From Tissierellia bacterium (GTDB lineage Bacteria > Bacillota > Clostridia > Tissierellales > Sedimentibacteraceae), in contig JAAYRW010000017.1 in assembly GCA_012518555.1 (NCBI GenBank), forward strand, positions 1-52,313: a stretch of DNA of 52,313 bases, read 5' to 3'. The notes beneath the pieces are model-generated. The model did no database searches. It saw only the letters and a program-made list of their open reading frames with translations, and was not told the origin of the DNA. The translations under genes were made by a program, and so were the position numbers. Positions 8,146-20,864 of the stretch are shown here, piece by piece (the first letter of the stretch is position 1; each line of letters begins with the position of its first letter).

Positions 8146-9570
8146 ATGGGTAAAAAACCAAAAAGAGCTAAAGTTGAAAAGGCTAAAAACAGAAGCATTA
8201 AAATGGAGTTAATTGTAAATATCGTTTGGCTGGTTATATGTATTGTAGTGGTAATTGGACTTATTACTTCATTTTTTAATTATAGAACTGTAATGACCAT
8301 AATCGAAGAAACATTTACAAAAATAGCAGTTTCAGATTTAGATATTTTGAACCATGAAATTACAACTTATAAGAATCAAATAGGGAGAGCAGTTTTAACA
8401 AGAAGTATAGCTGTAACTATACTTATATTTGCGCTATCGGTTGCTTTGGCAGTTCCAATAGCTAGTAGGTTATCTAAAAACATTGCAGAACCTATTATAA
8501 AATGTGCCGAAAGGATAAAATTATTATCGGTAGGTGATTTACATTCAGAAGTAGAAATGTTCCATAACAATGAGGAAATTGAACTTCTAACAGGTTCTCT
8601 TAGCTTTACTGTAAGAGGCCTCAGTAACGTAATAAAAGACATAACATACCATTTAGGTGAAATAGAAAATGGCAATTTTACTACTAGTGTTGAATTAGAG
8701 TACTTGGGGGATTTAGATGCAATTGAACATTCTTTAAATGCAATAATTAAATCACTTAACGATACTATGTCTAAAATCGATGAAAGTTCCAATCAAGTTG
8801 CTTCAGGAGCCGATGAAGTTGCTTCAGGTGCCCAAATTCTGTCCCAAGGTGCTACTGAGCAGGCCAGTTCCATAGAAGAATTAGCTGCAACTATAAATGA
8901 AATTTCAGAACAAATAAATCAAAATTCAGAAAATGCTGAAAAAGCTAAATTAGCTTCATTAGAGGCTGCAGAAGAAGTTCGCAAGGGCAGTTATCAAGTT
9001 CATGAAATGACTAATGCTATGAATGAAATAAACACTACTTCTTTGGAAATAGAAAAGATAATCAAAGATATAGAAGATATAGCATTTCAAACTAATATTC
9101 TTGCCTTAAATGCTGCTGTTGAAGCTGCAAGAGCCGGTTCTGCAGGTAAAGGATTTGCGGTAGTTGCAGATGAAGTGAGAAATCTTGCATCGAAAAGTGC
9201 TGAGGCAGCACAAAATACTACTGAACTTATAGAAAGTTCATTACAAGCCGTATCCAATGGTGTAAAAATAGCCACAAGAACGGATGAAACATTAAAAACA
9301 GTAGTAGAAAGGGCTAATATTGCTCAAACTTTAGTAGAGGAAATAGCTACTGCTACACAACAGCAAGCCACAGGCATATCACAAGTTTCCATAGGCATTG
9401 AACAAGTTTCTTCTGTAGTTCAGAATAATTCTGCTACTGCTCAAGAAAGCGCAGCAGCAAGTGAAGAGCTAAGCAGTCAGGCACAAATATTGAAAGGTAT
9501 TGTCCACATCCTAAAGTTTAAAAAAGATAACAATAATGTTTATCCTCAGGAGGCTGAAAGTTCAGAATAA
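8146..9570 (+). CDS. Methyl-accepting chemotaxis protein
   Basis: A membrane chemoreceptor of about 474 residues. The ATG at 8146 is chosen because AAGGAG lies 9 bases upstream; an ATG at 8128 precedes this site and is unlikely. After a basic N terminus come transmembrane helix 1 (about 20-42) and helix 2 (about 87-105), only some 45 residues apart, so the outside sensor loop is very short. A HAMP-like region follows, then a long signalling coiled coil whose hairpin tip reads [20 protein letters not shown], the CheA/CheW contact. With so small an outer domain it may sense from the membrane or the cytoplasm. It has a sigma-D type promoter, which links it to the motility regulon. Confidence 0.95.
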   Translation: MGKKPKRAKVEKAKNRSIKMELIVNIVWLVICIVVVIGLITSFFNYRTVMTIIEETFTKIAVSDLDILNHEITTYKNQIGRAVLTRSIAVTILIFALSVALAVPIASRLSKNIAEPIIKCAERIKLLSVGDLHSEVEMFHNNEEIELLTGSLSFTVRGLSNVIKDITYHLGEIENGNFTTSVELEYLGDLDAIEHSLNAIIKSLNDTMSKIDESSNQVASGADEVASGAQILSQGATEQASSIEELAATINEISEQINQNSENAEKAKLASLEAAEEVRKGSYQVHEMTNAMNEINTTSLEIEKIIKDIEDIAFQTNILALNAAVEAARAGSAGKGFAVVADEVRNLASKSAEAAQNTTELIESSLQAVSNGVKIATRTDETLKTVVERANIAQTLVEEIATATQQQATGISQVSIGIEQVSSVVQNNSATAQESAAASEELSSQAQILKGIVHILKFKKDNNNVYPQEAESSE

Positions 9571-9597
9571 AAGTTAGATATAGGTATTTGTTATTCA

Positions 9598-9620
9598 AGA
9601 GATGCTCAGGCGTCTCTTTT
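9598..9620 (+). terminator. Intrinsic terminator after the chemotaxis receptor
   Basis: Eight-base stem AGAGATGC / GCGTCTCT (one G-T pair) with a TCAG loop, followed by T residues. Confidence 0.85.
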
Positions 9621-9650
9621 ATTATAAATAAAAGAATGCTTTCAGAACTC

Positions 9651-9678
9651 TTGACCTCATGGTATAATAATTTATATT
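9651..9678 (+). promoter_or_regulatory. Probable promoter of pyrF
   Basis: TTGACC at 9651-9656, 16-base spacer, TATATT at 9673-9678. A nearby TATAAT at 9663-9668 has the better sequence but lies only 6 bases from this -35 and has no other good partner. Confidence 0.55.
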
Positions 9679-9710
9679 TCTTAAGATTTAATTAACAAAG
9701 AGGAGGTAAA

Positions 9711-10409
9711 ATGGGTAAGGATGTAATAATTGCTTGTGATTTTAGCAGTAAAGTAGAAGTTGTAGATTTTCTTTCGATTTTTACAGAGGAGAAACCCTAT
9801 GTAAAAATTGGTATGGAATTATTTTATGGAGAAGGTCCGGATATAGTAAAGCATATTAAACCTATGGGACATAAAATATTTTTAGACCTTAAACTTCACG
9901 ATATACCTAATACAGTTATGCAAGCTATGAAGGTTTTGTCGGATTTGAATATTGATATGTGTAATGTTCACGCTGCAGGAACTATATCAATGATGGAAGC
10001 AGCTATAAAGGGTCTGACAAGAGCTGATGGAAGTAGACCTATATTAATAGGAGTAACTCAGCTTACATCTACTGATGAAGCAAGGATGCACAAAGAGATT
10101 TTAATAGATAAACCGTTAGATGAAGTTGTACTCCATTATGCGAAAAATGTAAAAGCAGCAGGTTTAGACGGTGTCGTATGTTCACCTTTGGAAGCTGGTC
10201 AAGTTCACCAAGTATGTGGAAATGATTTTTTAACTATTACACCGGGAATAAGATTTGCTGAGGGAAGTGTAGGTGATCAGGTAAGAGTAACTACTCCTGC
10301 TAAGGCAAAAGAAATGGGTTCAGATTATATAGTCGTAGGGCGTCCTATTACTTCTGCCAAAAATCCTATTGAGGTATATAGAAAGTGTCTAGAAGAATTT
10401 ATTGACTAG
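9711..10409 (+). CDS. pyrF: Orotidine 5'-phosphate decarboxylase
   Basis: A 232-residue TIM-barrel enzyme that turns OMP into UMP, the last step of pyrimidine synthesis. The catalytic array DLKLHD lies at 59-64 (Asp59, Lys61, Asp64), followed by IPNTV as in the signature. TPGIRF near 178-183 and VVGRPIT near 206-212 form the phosphate-binding part. The start ATG has AGGAGG 8 bases upstream. Hexulose-6-phosphate synthase shares the fold, but the full DLKLHDIPNTV signature and the C-terminal GRPIT favour PyrF. It stands alone between the chemotaxis receptor and the ATP synthase operon. Confidence 0.95.
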   Translation: MGKDVIIACDFSSKVEVVDFLSIFTEEKPYVKIGMELFYGEGPDIVKHIKPMGHKIFLDLKLHDIPNTVMQAMKVLSDLNIDMCNVHAAGTISMMEAAIKGLTRADGSRPILIGVTQLTSTDEARMHKEILIDKPLDEVVLHYAKNVKAAGLDGVVCSPLEAGQVHQVCGNDFLTITPGIRFAEGSVGDQVRVTTPAKAKEMGSDYIVVGRPITSAKNPIEVYRKCLEEFID

Positions 10410-10484
10410 CATAATTTATAGGGCTAGCTAAGGAATATTATATAAGCTAAAGGAAATAATTAACTGATAGAGGAGGATTCTATC

Positions 10485-10724
10485 TTGAGCAAACATCACA
10501 ATAGAGATAAGCAATCATCTAGGAACAAGGAAACTTTCCGTGCCTTAACATACTTCTCACAGATAGGAGTTACTATGGCAGCATCTATATTAGTCGGTGT
10601 CCTACTAGGAAAGTATTTAGATGGATTGTTAGGTACAAGACCTTGGTTGTTATTGATTTTTTCTCTATTGGGTGTAGGAGCGTCAATCAAGGTTTTATTC
10701 AATATATCCAATGATAAGAAATGA
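10485..10724 (+). CDS. atpZ: AtpZ/AtpI-type small membrane protein of the ATP synthase operon
   Basis: A 79-residue protein with a polar, basic N terminus (1-23) and two transmembrane helices (about 28-48 and 54-72). The short turn KYLDGLLGTRPWLL between the helices is typical of the AtpZ family. AtpZ proteins work with AtpI in assembly of, or cation supply to, the rotor of F-type synthases in some bacteria. TTG at 10485 is the start, 7 bases after AGGAGG. It opens the atp operon, and atpI follows after about 30 bases. No clear promoter was found in the 75 bases upstream. Confidence 0.8.
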   Translation: MSKHHNRDKQSSRNKETFRALTYFSQIGVTMAASILVGVLLGKYLDGLLGTRPWLLLIFSLLGVGASIKVLFNISNDKK

Positions 10725-10756
10725 CAATCTGAGAGGTTTAGAGAGTGAGGAAGTTT

Positions 10757-11128
10757 ATGAAACTATCTAATTTAGCAAAGAGAATGATTTTTGCAATACT
10801 AATAATAGGATTGGTGTGTACTTTAGCATCAATACTATATTACCGCTCACTAGGCTTCCTTCCCTTCATGTTTGGAGTTTGCCTAGGTTCAGCTATCAGT
10901 ATCTCTAAAGTCTTTCTTCTTGAGCGGGCAGTGGACAAAGCACTGGAAATGGAGGAGAAACAAGCTAGAAACTACGTCAGTGCCCAGCATTTGTTGAGAC
11001 TTTTGCTTACCGGAATTGTGTTATTTTTAGGTGCTGTTGTACCTCAGGTTAGTTTATGGGGGGTCGTAGCTGGTATATTCGCTTTTCAATTAGCTTTATA
11101 CAATATTAAGTTTACTTCGAAGGGTTAA
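10757..11128 (+). CDS. atpI: ATP synthase subunit I (AtpI)
   Basis: A small polytopic membrane protein of about 123 residues with four hydrophobic helices (near 10-28, 32-50, 74-92 and 96-114), as in the AtpI family that precedes atpB in many operons. Family members help assemble the c ring or carry Mg2+. The ATG at 10757 has GAGG 6 bases upstream; a GTG at 10745 behind GAGAGG would add four residues and cannot be excluded. Sequence conservation in this family is low, so the call rests on topology and position. Confidence 0.75.
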   Translation: MKLSNLAKRMIFAILIIGLVCTLASILYYRSLGFLPFMFGVCLGSAISISKVFLLERAVDKALEMEEKQARNYVSAQHLLRLLLTGIVLFLGAVVPQVSLWGVVAGIFAFQLALYNIKFTSKG

Positions 11129-11162
11129 ATTTTCAAATGTAAAAATAGGTGGTGATTAGTCG

Positions 11163-11840
11163 TTGATTTTAAATGTAGATAATCTTTGGGTTTTAAATCT
11201 AGCAGGAGTTGAAGTTTGGATAACGGAAACTATTTTTAACACTTGGGTAATAATGTTAATTCTTATTGTAATTGCAATAATTACAAGAGTTAAACTTAGA
11301 AATTTTAAGGTAGTTCCGAAGGGTTTCCAGAACGTAATAGAGCTAATTGTTGAGTCTTTTGATAATTTTGCCAGTAATAGTTTAGGGGAAAGTCTCTCCT
11401 ACATATCGCCATGGTTTTTTATGGTGTTTGCCTTTGTTTTATCATCTGCTTGGCTAAGCGTTTTTGGGATTAGAGCTCCTACAGCAGATTGGGCAACAAC
11501 TTTTGCATTAGCCTTTGCCACTTTTTTACTTATGCTTTTCATGGGTTTTAGGCATCGCAAAGGAGAATACCTTAAAAGTTTTTTTAGTCCTCATCCTATA
11601 TTCTTTCCGCTAAATTTAGTTGGAGAGTTAGCTAAACCGATTTCATTGAGTTTCAGACTTTTCGGTAACATGCTTTCCGGCACGATTATTCTGACGCTCT
11701 ATTATGGGCTGACGCCCTTATTTGTCCAGTTTGGCATTCCAGCATTGTTGCATGCCTTTTTTGATATAATAGTCGGTGCTATACAGACTTATATATTTGT
11801 AATAATAAGTCTTATGTATATTAGAAATGTGGCAAGTTAA
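11163..11840 (+). CDS. atpB: ATP synthase F0 subunit a
   Basis: A 225-residue integral membrane stator subunit that forms the ion half-channels against the c ring. About five helices are visible. The conserved arginine that faces the c-ring carboxylate lies in SFRLFGNMLSGT (near residues 161-172), and the C-terminal helix has the usual QTYIF. The start is a TTG at 11163 behind AGGTGGTGA; no ATG or GTG lies in frame nearby. It is the first structural gene of the operon, and atpE follows after about 70 bases. Confidence 0.95.
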   Translation: MILNVDNLWVLNLAGVEVWITETIFNTWVIMLILIVIAIITRVKLRNFKVVPKGFQNVIELIVESFDNFASNSLGESLSYISPWFFMVFAFVLSSAWLSVFGIRAPTADWATTFALAFATFLLMLFMGFRHRKGEYLKSFFSPHPIFFPLNLVGELAKPISLSFRLFGNMLSGTIILTLYYGLTPLFVQFGIPALLHAFFDIIVGAIQTYIFVIISLMYIRNVAS

Positions 11841-11911
11841 AAAATTTAGAACATATTGAAAATATTTAAAAAATTACAAATAAAGAAAAAAGAAAATTGG
11901 AGGAAATTATT

Positions 11912-12187
11912 ATGCAAGGAACAATAGCAAGTGCTATAGGTGTGATTCATATCGCAGCTGCGATCGCTCTTCTTAATGGGGCATTTACAACATTTGGGCA
12001 GGCAAAAATCGCTGCTCAAGCTATAGAATCTATTGCTAGGCAGCCTGAAGCGGCTGAGGATATCCGTGGTGCAATGTTTGTCGGTTTGGCCATGGCTGAG
12101 ACATCTGGTATATATGGTCTCTTAATTGCCATTATCATGCTATTTGCTAACCCACTGGTAGAGGTTTTAGTCAATTTAATTTCGTAA
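11912..12187 (+). CDS. atpE: ATP synthase F0 subunit c with Na+-type ligands
   Basis: A 91-residue proteolipid with two helices joined by the polar loop ARQPEA, the usual F1 contact. The ATG at 11912 is preceded by TTGGAGG. The carboxylate is Glu63 in helix 2. Compared with the Na+-binding c subunit of Ilyobacter tartaricus, Gln30 matches Gln32, Glu63 matches Glu65, Thr64 stands for Ser66, Ser65 for Thr67 and Tyr68 matches Tyr70, so every side-chain Na+ ligand or a hydroxyl equivalent is present. This suggests a Na+-coupled synthase. Ion use is inferred from sequence only. Confidence 0.95.
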   Translation: MQGTIASAIGVIHIAAAIALLNGAFTTFGQAKIAAQAIESIARQPEAAEDIRGAMFVGLAMAETSGIYGLLIAIIMLFANPLVEVLVNLIS

Positions 12188-12231
12188 ATTAGTGGTTTCA
12201 AAGCAAGATAGATGAAAGGAGGTCGTTTAAA

Positions 12232-12773
12232 TTGTTCAGTATAGTGTTATCTGCTCAACAAGCTGTACCTGAAGGACGTGTTTTTGGGCTGGATATGCAA
12301 ACTTTGATCAGCATTGGTATTCAATTATTCAACGGGATTATTTTAGCCCTTGCATTAGGCTTACTTCTTTATAAACCTGTAAAAGAATTTATGCGTAAAC
12401 GGTCCGAAGGAATTCAAGGAAAGATAGACAATGCAGATACAAGAATGGCCGAAGCTCAAAATCTAATTCAAAAGTATGATGCTAAAATTAAAGATATAGA
12501 TAAAGAACGCATAGAGATCCTTGAAGTTGCTCGACTTGAGGCAGACGATGAAAGGAAACAGATTTTAGAAGAAGCAAAATTAGAGGCTGATAAGATTAAA
12601 AACCGCTCTTTAGACAGTCTTTCTGAAGAAAAGAAACGTCTTAAGGAGGAAACACGCCTCTATATTATCGAACTTTCTTCTCTTATGGCTGAAAAATATA
12701 TTGCTCAAAATATTGACGATGAAACTCAAGAGAGACTCTTTGACGAAGCGCTGGCTCAATTGGAGGAAGCACA

Positions 12774-12786
<13 letters not shown>
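12232..12786 (+). CDS. atpF: ATP synthase F0 subunit b
   Basis: The peripheral stalk subunit, 184 residues: one transmembrane helix (about 22-46) and then a long charged coiled coil (about 50-170) that runs up to F1. The start is TTG at 12232, 8 bases after AAAGGAGG. The end overlaps atpH by 13 bases, which implies coupled translation. Arg codons shift here towards CGT, CGC, CGG and CGA, unlike the AGA-dominated ribosomal protein and EF-Ts genes. Confidence 0.95.
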
Positions 12787-14821
<2,035 letters not shown>

Positions 14822-14832
14822 GGAGGCAGTAT

Positions 14833-17078
<2,246 letters not shown>

Positions 17079-17087
17079 GTGGTTAGC

Positions 17088-17546
17088 ATGACTCAACAGT
17101 TAGCAAATAAAAAAATCAATCTTAAGATAACAACGCCAAGAGGAGTTAAATTCGTTGAAGAAGCCGATATGATTATTATGCGATGTATAGACGGTGATTT
17201 AGGTGTACTTCCTGGCCATGCTCCAGTTTCCACAGTTCTGGGAGATGGCACCCTCCGTATTTATAATGGCGGTATTGAGAAGAAACTTGCTTTATTCGGT
17301 GGTATAGCGGAAATAGAAGATACAAGGGTTAATATATTAACCACTATAGCTCAGCGTCCAGAAGAGATAGACCTGGAACGTGCTGAATTAGACCGTCGTC
17401 AAGTAGAAGCTAAGATGTTAGAAGAATCAAAAGAAAGTCAAGCTGACGAAAGGTTACAAGTTCTGTTGAGGCGTACTCTAGTTCGTATCGAAGTTAGCAC
17501 CCATACAGAAAATTCTGAATATAGTTCAGATAACTATGGTGAATAG
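17088..17546 (+). CDS. atpC: ATP synthase F1 subunit epsilon
   Basis: About 152 residues, slightly longer than the usual 130-140. The N-terminal beta sandwich has VEEADMIIMRCIDGDLGVLPGHAP, of which GDLGVLPGHAP (near 40-50) is the family signature, and a C-terminal helical hairpin follows. The ATG at 17088 lies 6 bases after AGGTGG; a GTG at 17079 overlaps that site and is less likely. The extra C-terminal 15 residues are polar and acidic. It is the last gene of the operon. Confidence 0.93.
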   Translation: MTQQLANKKINLKITTPRGVKFVEEADMIIMRCIDGDLGVLPGHAPVSTVLGDGTLRIYNGGIEKKLALFGGIAEIEDTRVNILTTIAQRPEEIDLERAELDRRQVEAKMLEESKESQADERLQVLLRRTLVRIEVSTHTENSEYSSDNYGE

Positions 17547-17627
17547 AAAAATAAGATGCAAAAAAAACTTTATGTATTATATAGATATATAGCTAATATC
17601 TTTAATGTATTTTAATATTATCTGTAT

Positions 17628-17657
17628 ACAGACCAAGGCACCTAGGCCTTGGTCTGT
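17628..17657 (+). terminator. Hairpin after the atp operon, probable terminator
   Basis: A perfect 12-base stem ACAGACCAAGGC / GCCTTGGTCTGT with a 6-base loop. It is strong, but the 3' side is AAATCTTTG rather than a T run, so termination may be partial or factor-aided. Confidence 0.65.
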
Positions 17658-17699
17658 AAATCTTTGTCTTTATTTTGCAATAGAACTAAACGTTAGGGT

Positions 17700-17728
17700 T
17701 TGACATGGTTGTTAATAAATGCTATAAT
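17700..17728 (+). promoter_or_regulatory. Near-perfect sigma-A promoter of smpB
   Basis: TTGACA at 17700-17705, 17-base spacer, and TGCTATAAT with TATAAT at 17723-17728. This is full consensus with an extended -10, so smpB is transcribed strongly and on its own. Confidence 0.92.
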
Positions 17729-17756
17729 CATTCTACATTTAATGGCAGGTGAAATA

Positions 17757-18200
17757 ATGGCTAACAAAATTGTCGCAAATAATAAAAAAGCATACCATGA
17801 ATATTTTATAGAAGATAAATATGAAGCAGGATTAGTTCTGGTGGGAACGGAAGTTAAATCGATCAGGCAAGGAAAGGTTAACATAAAAGATAGTTATGTA
17901 AACATACGTAATGGTGAAGCTTATGTTTACAACCTGCATATAAGCCCTTACGATAAAGGAAATATTTACAATGTAGATCCTTTAAGACCGAGAAAACTTC
18001 TTTTAAACAAAAGAGAAATAAGAAAGTTAACAGGATTAATTACGCAAAAAGGCTATGCATTAATACCTCTTAGCTTGTATCTTAAAAATGGTTTGGTAAA
18101 AATGGAGCTTTCCGTAGCTAAAGGCAAGAAAAATTACGATAAACGTCATGAACTTGCTAAAAAGGATGCCCAACGTAGAATACAAAGACATATAGATTAA
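17757..18200 (+). CDS. smpB: SsrA-binding protein SmpB
   Basis: A 147-residue partner of tmRNA in trans-translation; it occupies the decoding centre in place of the missing anticodon arm. [19 protein letters not shown] and [18 protein letters not shown] near the N terminus and the basic tail [16 protein letters not shown] are the family signatures. The start ATG has AGGTGA 4-9 bases upstream; an upstream TTG at 17700 falls in the promoter. In most Firmicutes smpB lies between rnr and ssrA. Here it sits about 11.3 kb downstream of ssrA, alone. Confidence 0.97.
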   Translation: MANKIVANNKKAYHEYFIEDKYEAGLVLVGTEVKSIRQGKVNIKDSYVNIRNGEAYVYNLHISPYDKGNIYNVDPLRPRKLLLNKREIRKLTGLITQKGYALIPLSLYLKNGLVKMELSVAKGKKNYDKRHELAKKDAQRRIQRHID

Positions 18201-18240
18201 AAGGTAAAACTCTTTAGAAGAAGAGTCTTACCTTTTAATT
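18199..18240. terminator. Bidirectional terminator between smpB and pruA
   Basis: A 16-base arm AAAAGGTAAAACTCTT pairs with AAGAGTCTTACCTTTT (one mismatch) over a 6-base loop. A-rich and T-rich flanks allow it to stop both the plus-strand smpB and the minus-strand pruA transcripts. Confidence 0.88.
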
Positions 18241-18248
18241 TGTTTAAT

Positions 18249-19841
18249 TTAATTAGATAATGTTTCTTTAATTACTCTCGGACTAATCCAGCGCATTAGG
18301 TTTATAACTGAACCGGCTTTGTCATTTGTTCCTGACAGTCTTGAACCTCCAAAAGGCTGCTGTCCAACTACTGCCCCGGTAGGTCTATCATTAATATAAA
18401 AATTACCTGCAGTGTGCATCAACGCTTTTTCTGCTTGAACTATAGCATATCTGTCCCTTGCATATATTGATCCTGTTAATCCATATTCAGAATTTTTATC
18501 AACTAGGTTAAGAATTTCTAAATAATCTTCATCTTGGTAGATATATATTGTCAATACGGGACCGAATATTTCCTCTTTCATAGTTTTAAAATTATGGTTG
18601 CTAGTTAATATTATTGTAGGTTCAACAAAATACCCTACTGTATCATCGTAATTACCTCCGTGAAGAATCTCTGCGTCTTCAGAATTTTTGACATATTCAA
18701 TATAGCTTATTATATTATCAAAAGAACTTTGGTCAATTACAGCTCCCATAAAGTTTTCAAAATCTTCTATGTCACCTACTCTTAACTTAGATGCTTTTTC
18801 TAATAGCTTTTCCTTAACAGTAGGCCAAATACTCTTTGCAATGTAAGCCCTTGAAGCAGCAGAACATTTTTGTCCCTGGTATTCAAAGGCTCCTTCAATA
18901 AGCCCTCGACAAAGGGAATTAATATTTGCCGAATTATGTGCAACTACAAAGTTTTTACCACCTGTTTCACCGACTAATCTGGGGAAAGTTTTGTAATTAC
19001 AGATATTTTCACCTACTGAAGCCCATAAATTCTGGAATACTTCAGTTGAACCTGTAAAATGAATACCGCTTAAATCGCTATGACTTAGTACAGTATTGCT
19101 TATTTCGTTGGCCTTACCGGGAATAAAGTTAATTACTCCATCGGGAAGTCCTGCTTCTTTATATAGTTGGTAGATTACGTAAGCTGAGTACACGGTGTTA
19201 GAAGCCGGTTTCCATACAATAGTATTTCCCGCTATAGCAGGTGCACCGGATAAATTGCTTGCTATAGCTGTAAAATTAAATGGAGATACCGCAAAAACAA
19301 ATCCTTCCAAAGGTCTGTAAACTGTCCTGTTCCAAACTTTTGCCGATGATATTGGTTGCTGGCTGTAAATTTGTTGTAAACAATGTGCATTATATCTTAA
19401 AAAATCAACTAATTCGCAGGCCGAATCAATTTCAGCTTGCTTATAGGTCTTGCTTTGGGTAAGCATTGTGGCTGCATTAAGTTTTGCCCTCCATGGACCT
19501 GCAGCTAAATCAGCAGCCCTAAGAAATATTGCAACCCTTGACTGCCAAGGCATTTCCTCCCATTCTTGCTTTGCTTTCAAAGCTTCTTCAATGGCCATTG
19601 ATACTTCTTTTTTACTTGCTATATGATATTCACCTATAACCTTATTTTTATCATGGGGTAGGATACATTTTCCTTTTTTTTCGGTCCTGATTTCTTTGCC
19701 ACCGACTATTAAAGGAATATCTACAAAAGAATTCTTCATATTATATATTTCAGAAGTAAGTTCATCTCTTTCTGGGCTTCCTAAATTATAATTTAAGACT
19801 GGTTCATTCTTAAAGTTAATTTTTGTTATAATACTGTTCAT
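18249..19841 (-). CDS. pruA: L-glutamate gamma-semialdehyde (P5C) dehydrogenase
   Basis: A 530-residue aldehyde dehydrogenase that oxidises glutamate semialdehyde from proline or arginine breakdown to glutamate with NAD+. Catalytic Cys326 is in YQGQKCSAASR and Glu292 in LVGETGGKNFVV; SPFNFTAI near 186-193 and FTGST at 262-266 are the usual ALDH motifs. The N-terminal stretch NEPVLNYNLGSPERDEL is like the ALDH4A1/Bacteroidetes form of the enzyme rather than RocA of Bacillus. The minus-strand start follows GAGGTG. It is a single gene, convergent with smpB. No proline dehydrogenase is seen nearby. Confidence 0.9.
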   Translation of the reverse strand: MNSIITKINFKNEPVLNYNLGSPERDELTSEIYNMKNSFVDIPLIVGGKEIRTEKKGKCILPHDKNKVIGEYHIASKKEVSMAIEEALKAKQEWEEMPWQSRVAIFLRAADLAAGPWRAKLNAATMLTQSKTYKQAEIDSACELVDFLRYNAHCLQQIYSQQPISSAKVWNRTVYRPLEGFVFAVSPFNFTAIASNLSGAPAIAGNTIVWKPASNTVYSAYVIYQLYKEAGLPDGVINFIPGKANEISNTVLSHSDLSGIHFTGSTEVFQNLWASVGENICNYKTFPRLVGETGGKNFVVAHNSANINSLCRGLIEGAFEYQGQKCSAASRAYIAKSIWPTVKEKLLEKASKLRVGDIEDFENFMGAVIDQSSFDNIISYIEYVKNSEDAEILHGGNYDDTVGYFVEPTIILTSNHNFKTMKEEIFGPVLTIYIYQDEDYLEILNLVDKNSEYGLTGSIYARDRYAIVQAEKALMHTAGNFYINDRPTGAVVGQQPFGGSRLSGTNDKAGSVINLMRWISPRVIKETLSN

Positions 19842-20138
19842 TTAGACACCTCATTTTATCTATATTTGTTGAAACTTCATTTTTCATCAACATTGTTACT
19901 ATAGTATATGTAATTTCATAATAATTCAACACTATAAATGTAAAACTTTAAAAAAGCTACTAATAGTAAGTTTATATGGTATATATTATCTAATGTTAAC
20001 TAGCTATAATTGTTGCCTTTTTTCTTATAAGTTAGTTATTGACAAGCTATTAGAAAATCAATAAACTATATAATTGAAAAATAAAAATATAACTATAGAT
20101 TTAATAGCAATTAAAAACTTAATGAAGAAGGAGATAGT
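19842..20138. other. Divergent intergenic region between pruA and the cyclophilin gene
   Basis: A very AT-rich gap of 297 bases with no convincing gene. Reading minus, TTGAAT and TATACT near 19905-19935 with a 15-base spacer could serve pruA. TACTATAGTA there is a 10-base perfect palindrome overlapping the putative -10. Reading plus, TTGACA at 20039-20044 is good, but the TATAAT at 20069-20074 is 24 bases away, so the promoter of the cyclophilin gene is uncertain. Confidence 0.45.
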
Positions 20139-20753
20139 ATGAAAAAATTTATATCTTTAATACTTGCTATAATATTCCTACTTTCTTTAGCAGCATGTAA
20201 CAACCAGGCTGAGAATGAAAATAATATGGAAAATTTAAATTTAGATGAGGATTTTGTAGCTAGTCATAAAATTGAAATTCAAGTAGAAAATTACGGTTCA
20301 ATTTTTGTTGAATTAGATGCTAACAGTGCTCCTATTACAGTTAATAATTTCATAGAGTTAGCTAATGATGGATTTTATGACGGTTTAACATTTCATAGAA
20401 TTATTAAAGGTTTTATGATACAGGGTGGTGATCCTTTAGGAAACGGAACAGGTGGATCAGACCATAAAATAAAAGGAGAATTCGCTGACAACGGTGTGGA
20501 TAATCAATTGAAACATGTAAGAGGGGCTATATCTATGGCTCGTTCATTGGAGTATGATAGTGCTAGTTCTCAGTTTTTTATCGTTCATGAAGATAGTCCT
20601 CATTTAGACGGTCAATATGCTGCATTTGGATATGTAACCGAAGGTATGGAAATTGTGGATAAAATATGTGAGGAAACAAAGGTGGAAGACAGAAATGGCA
20701 GAGTGAATCCTAAAAACCAACCTTTTATAAAATCCATTAAAGTAATTGAATAA
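20139..20753 (+). CDS. Lipoprotein peptidyl-prolyl cis-trans isomerase, cyclophilin type
   Basis: A 204-residue exported lipoprotein. The signal peptide ends in the lipobox LAAC, with Cys20 as lipid anchor, followed by an Asn/Glu-rich linker (21-45). The rest is a compact bacterial cyclophilin: FHRIIKGFMIQGGDP holds the catalytic arginine, AISMAR and SSQFFI the peptide-binding strand, and LDGQYAAFGYV the final motif. It is likely to assist folding of exported proteins at the outer face of the membrane. The start ATG follows AAGGAG. It is a single gene; the next one has its own promoter. Confidence 0.93.
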   Translation: MKKFISLILAIIFLLSLAACNNQAENENNMENLNLDEDFVASHKIEIQVENYGSIFVELDANSAPITVNNFIELANDGFYDGLTFHRIIKGFMIQGGDPLGNGTGGSDHKIKGEFADNGVDNQLKHVRGAISMARSLEYDSASSQFFIVHEDSPHLDGQYAAFGYVTEGMEIVDKICEETKVEDRNGRVNPKNQPFIKSIKVIE

Positions 20754-20767
20754 TTTGTTTTTGTAAC

Positions 20768-20796
20768 TTTACATAGTAAATTAAATGTTGTATAAT
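20768..20796 (+). promoter_or_regulatory. Sigma-A promoter of the FMN-binding protein gene
   Basis: TTTACA at 20768-20773, 17-base spacer, TATAAT at 20791-20796, about 70 bases before the start codon. Confidence 0.82.
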
Positions 20797-20864
20797 TCTA
20801 ATGTTCTTATTAAACAAAATAAATACCTATGTTTTAAGAGATGGTAATATTTTAGGAGGAAGTA

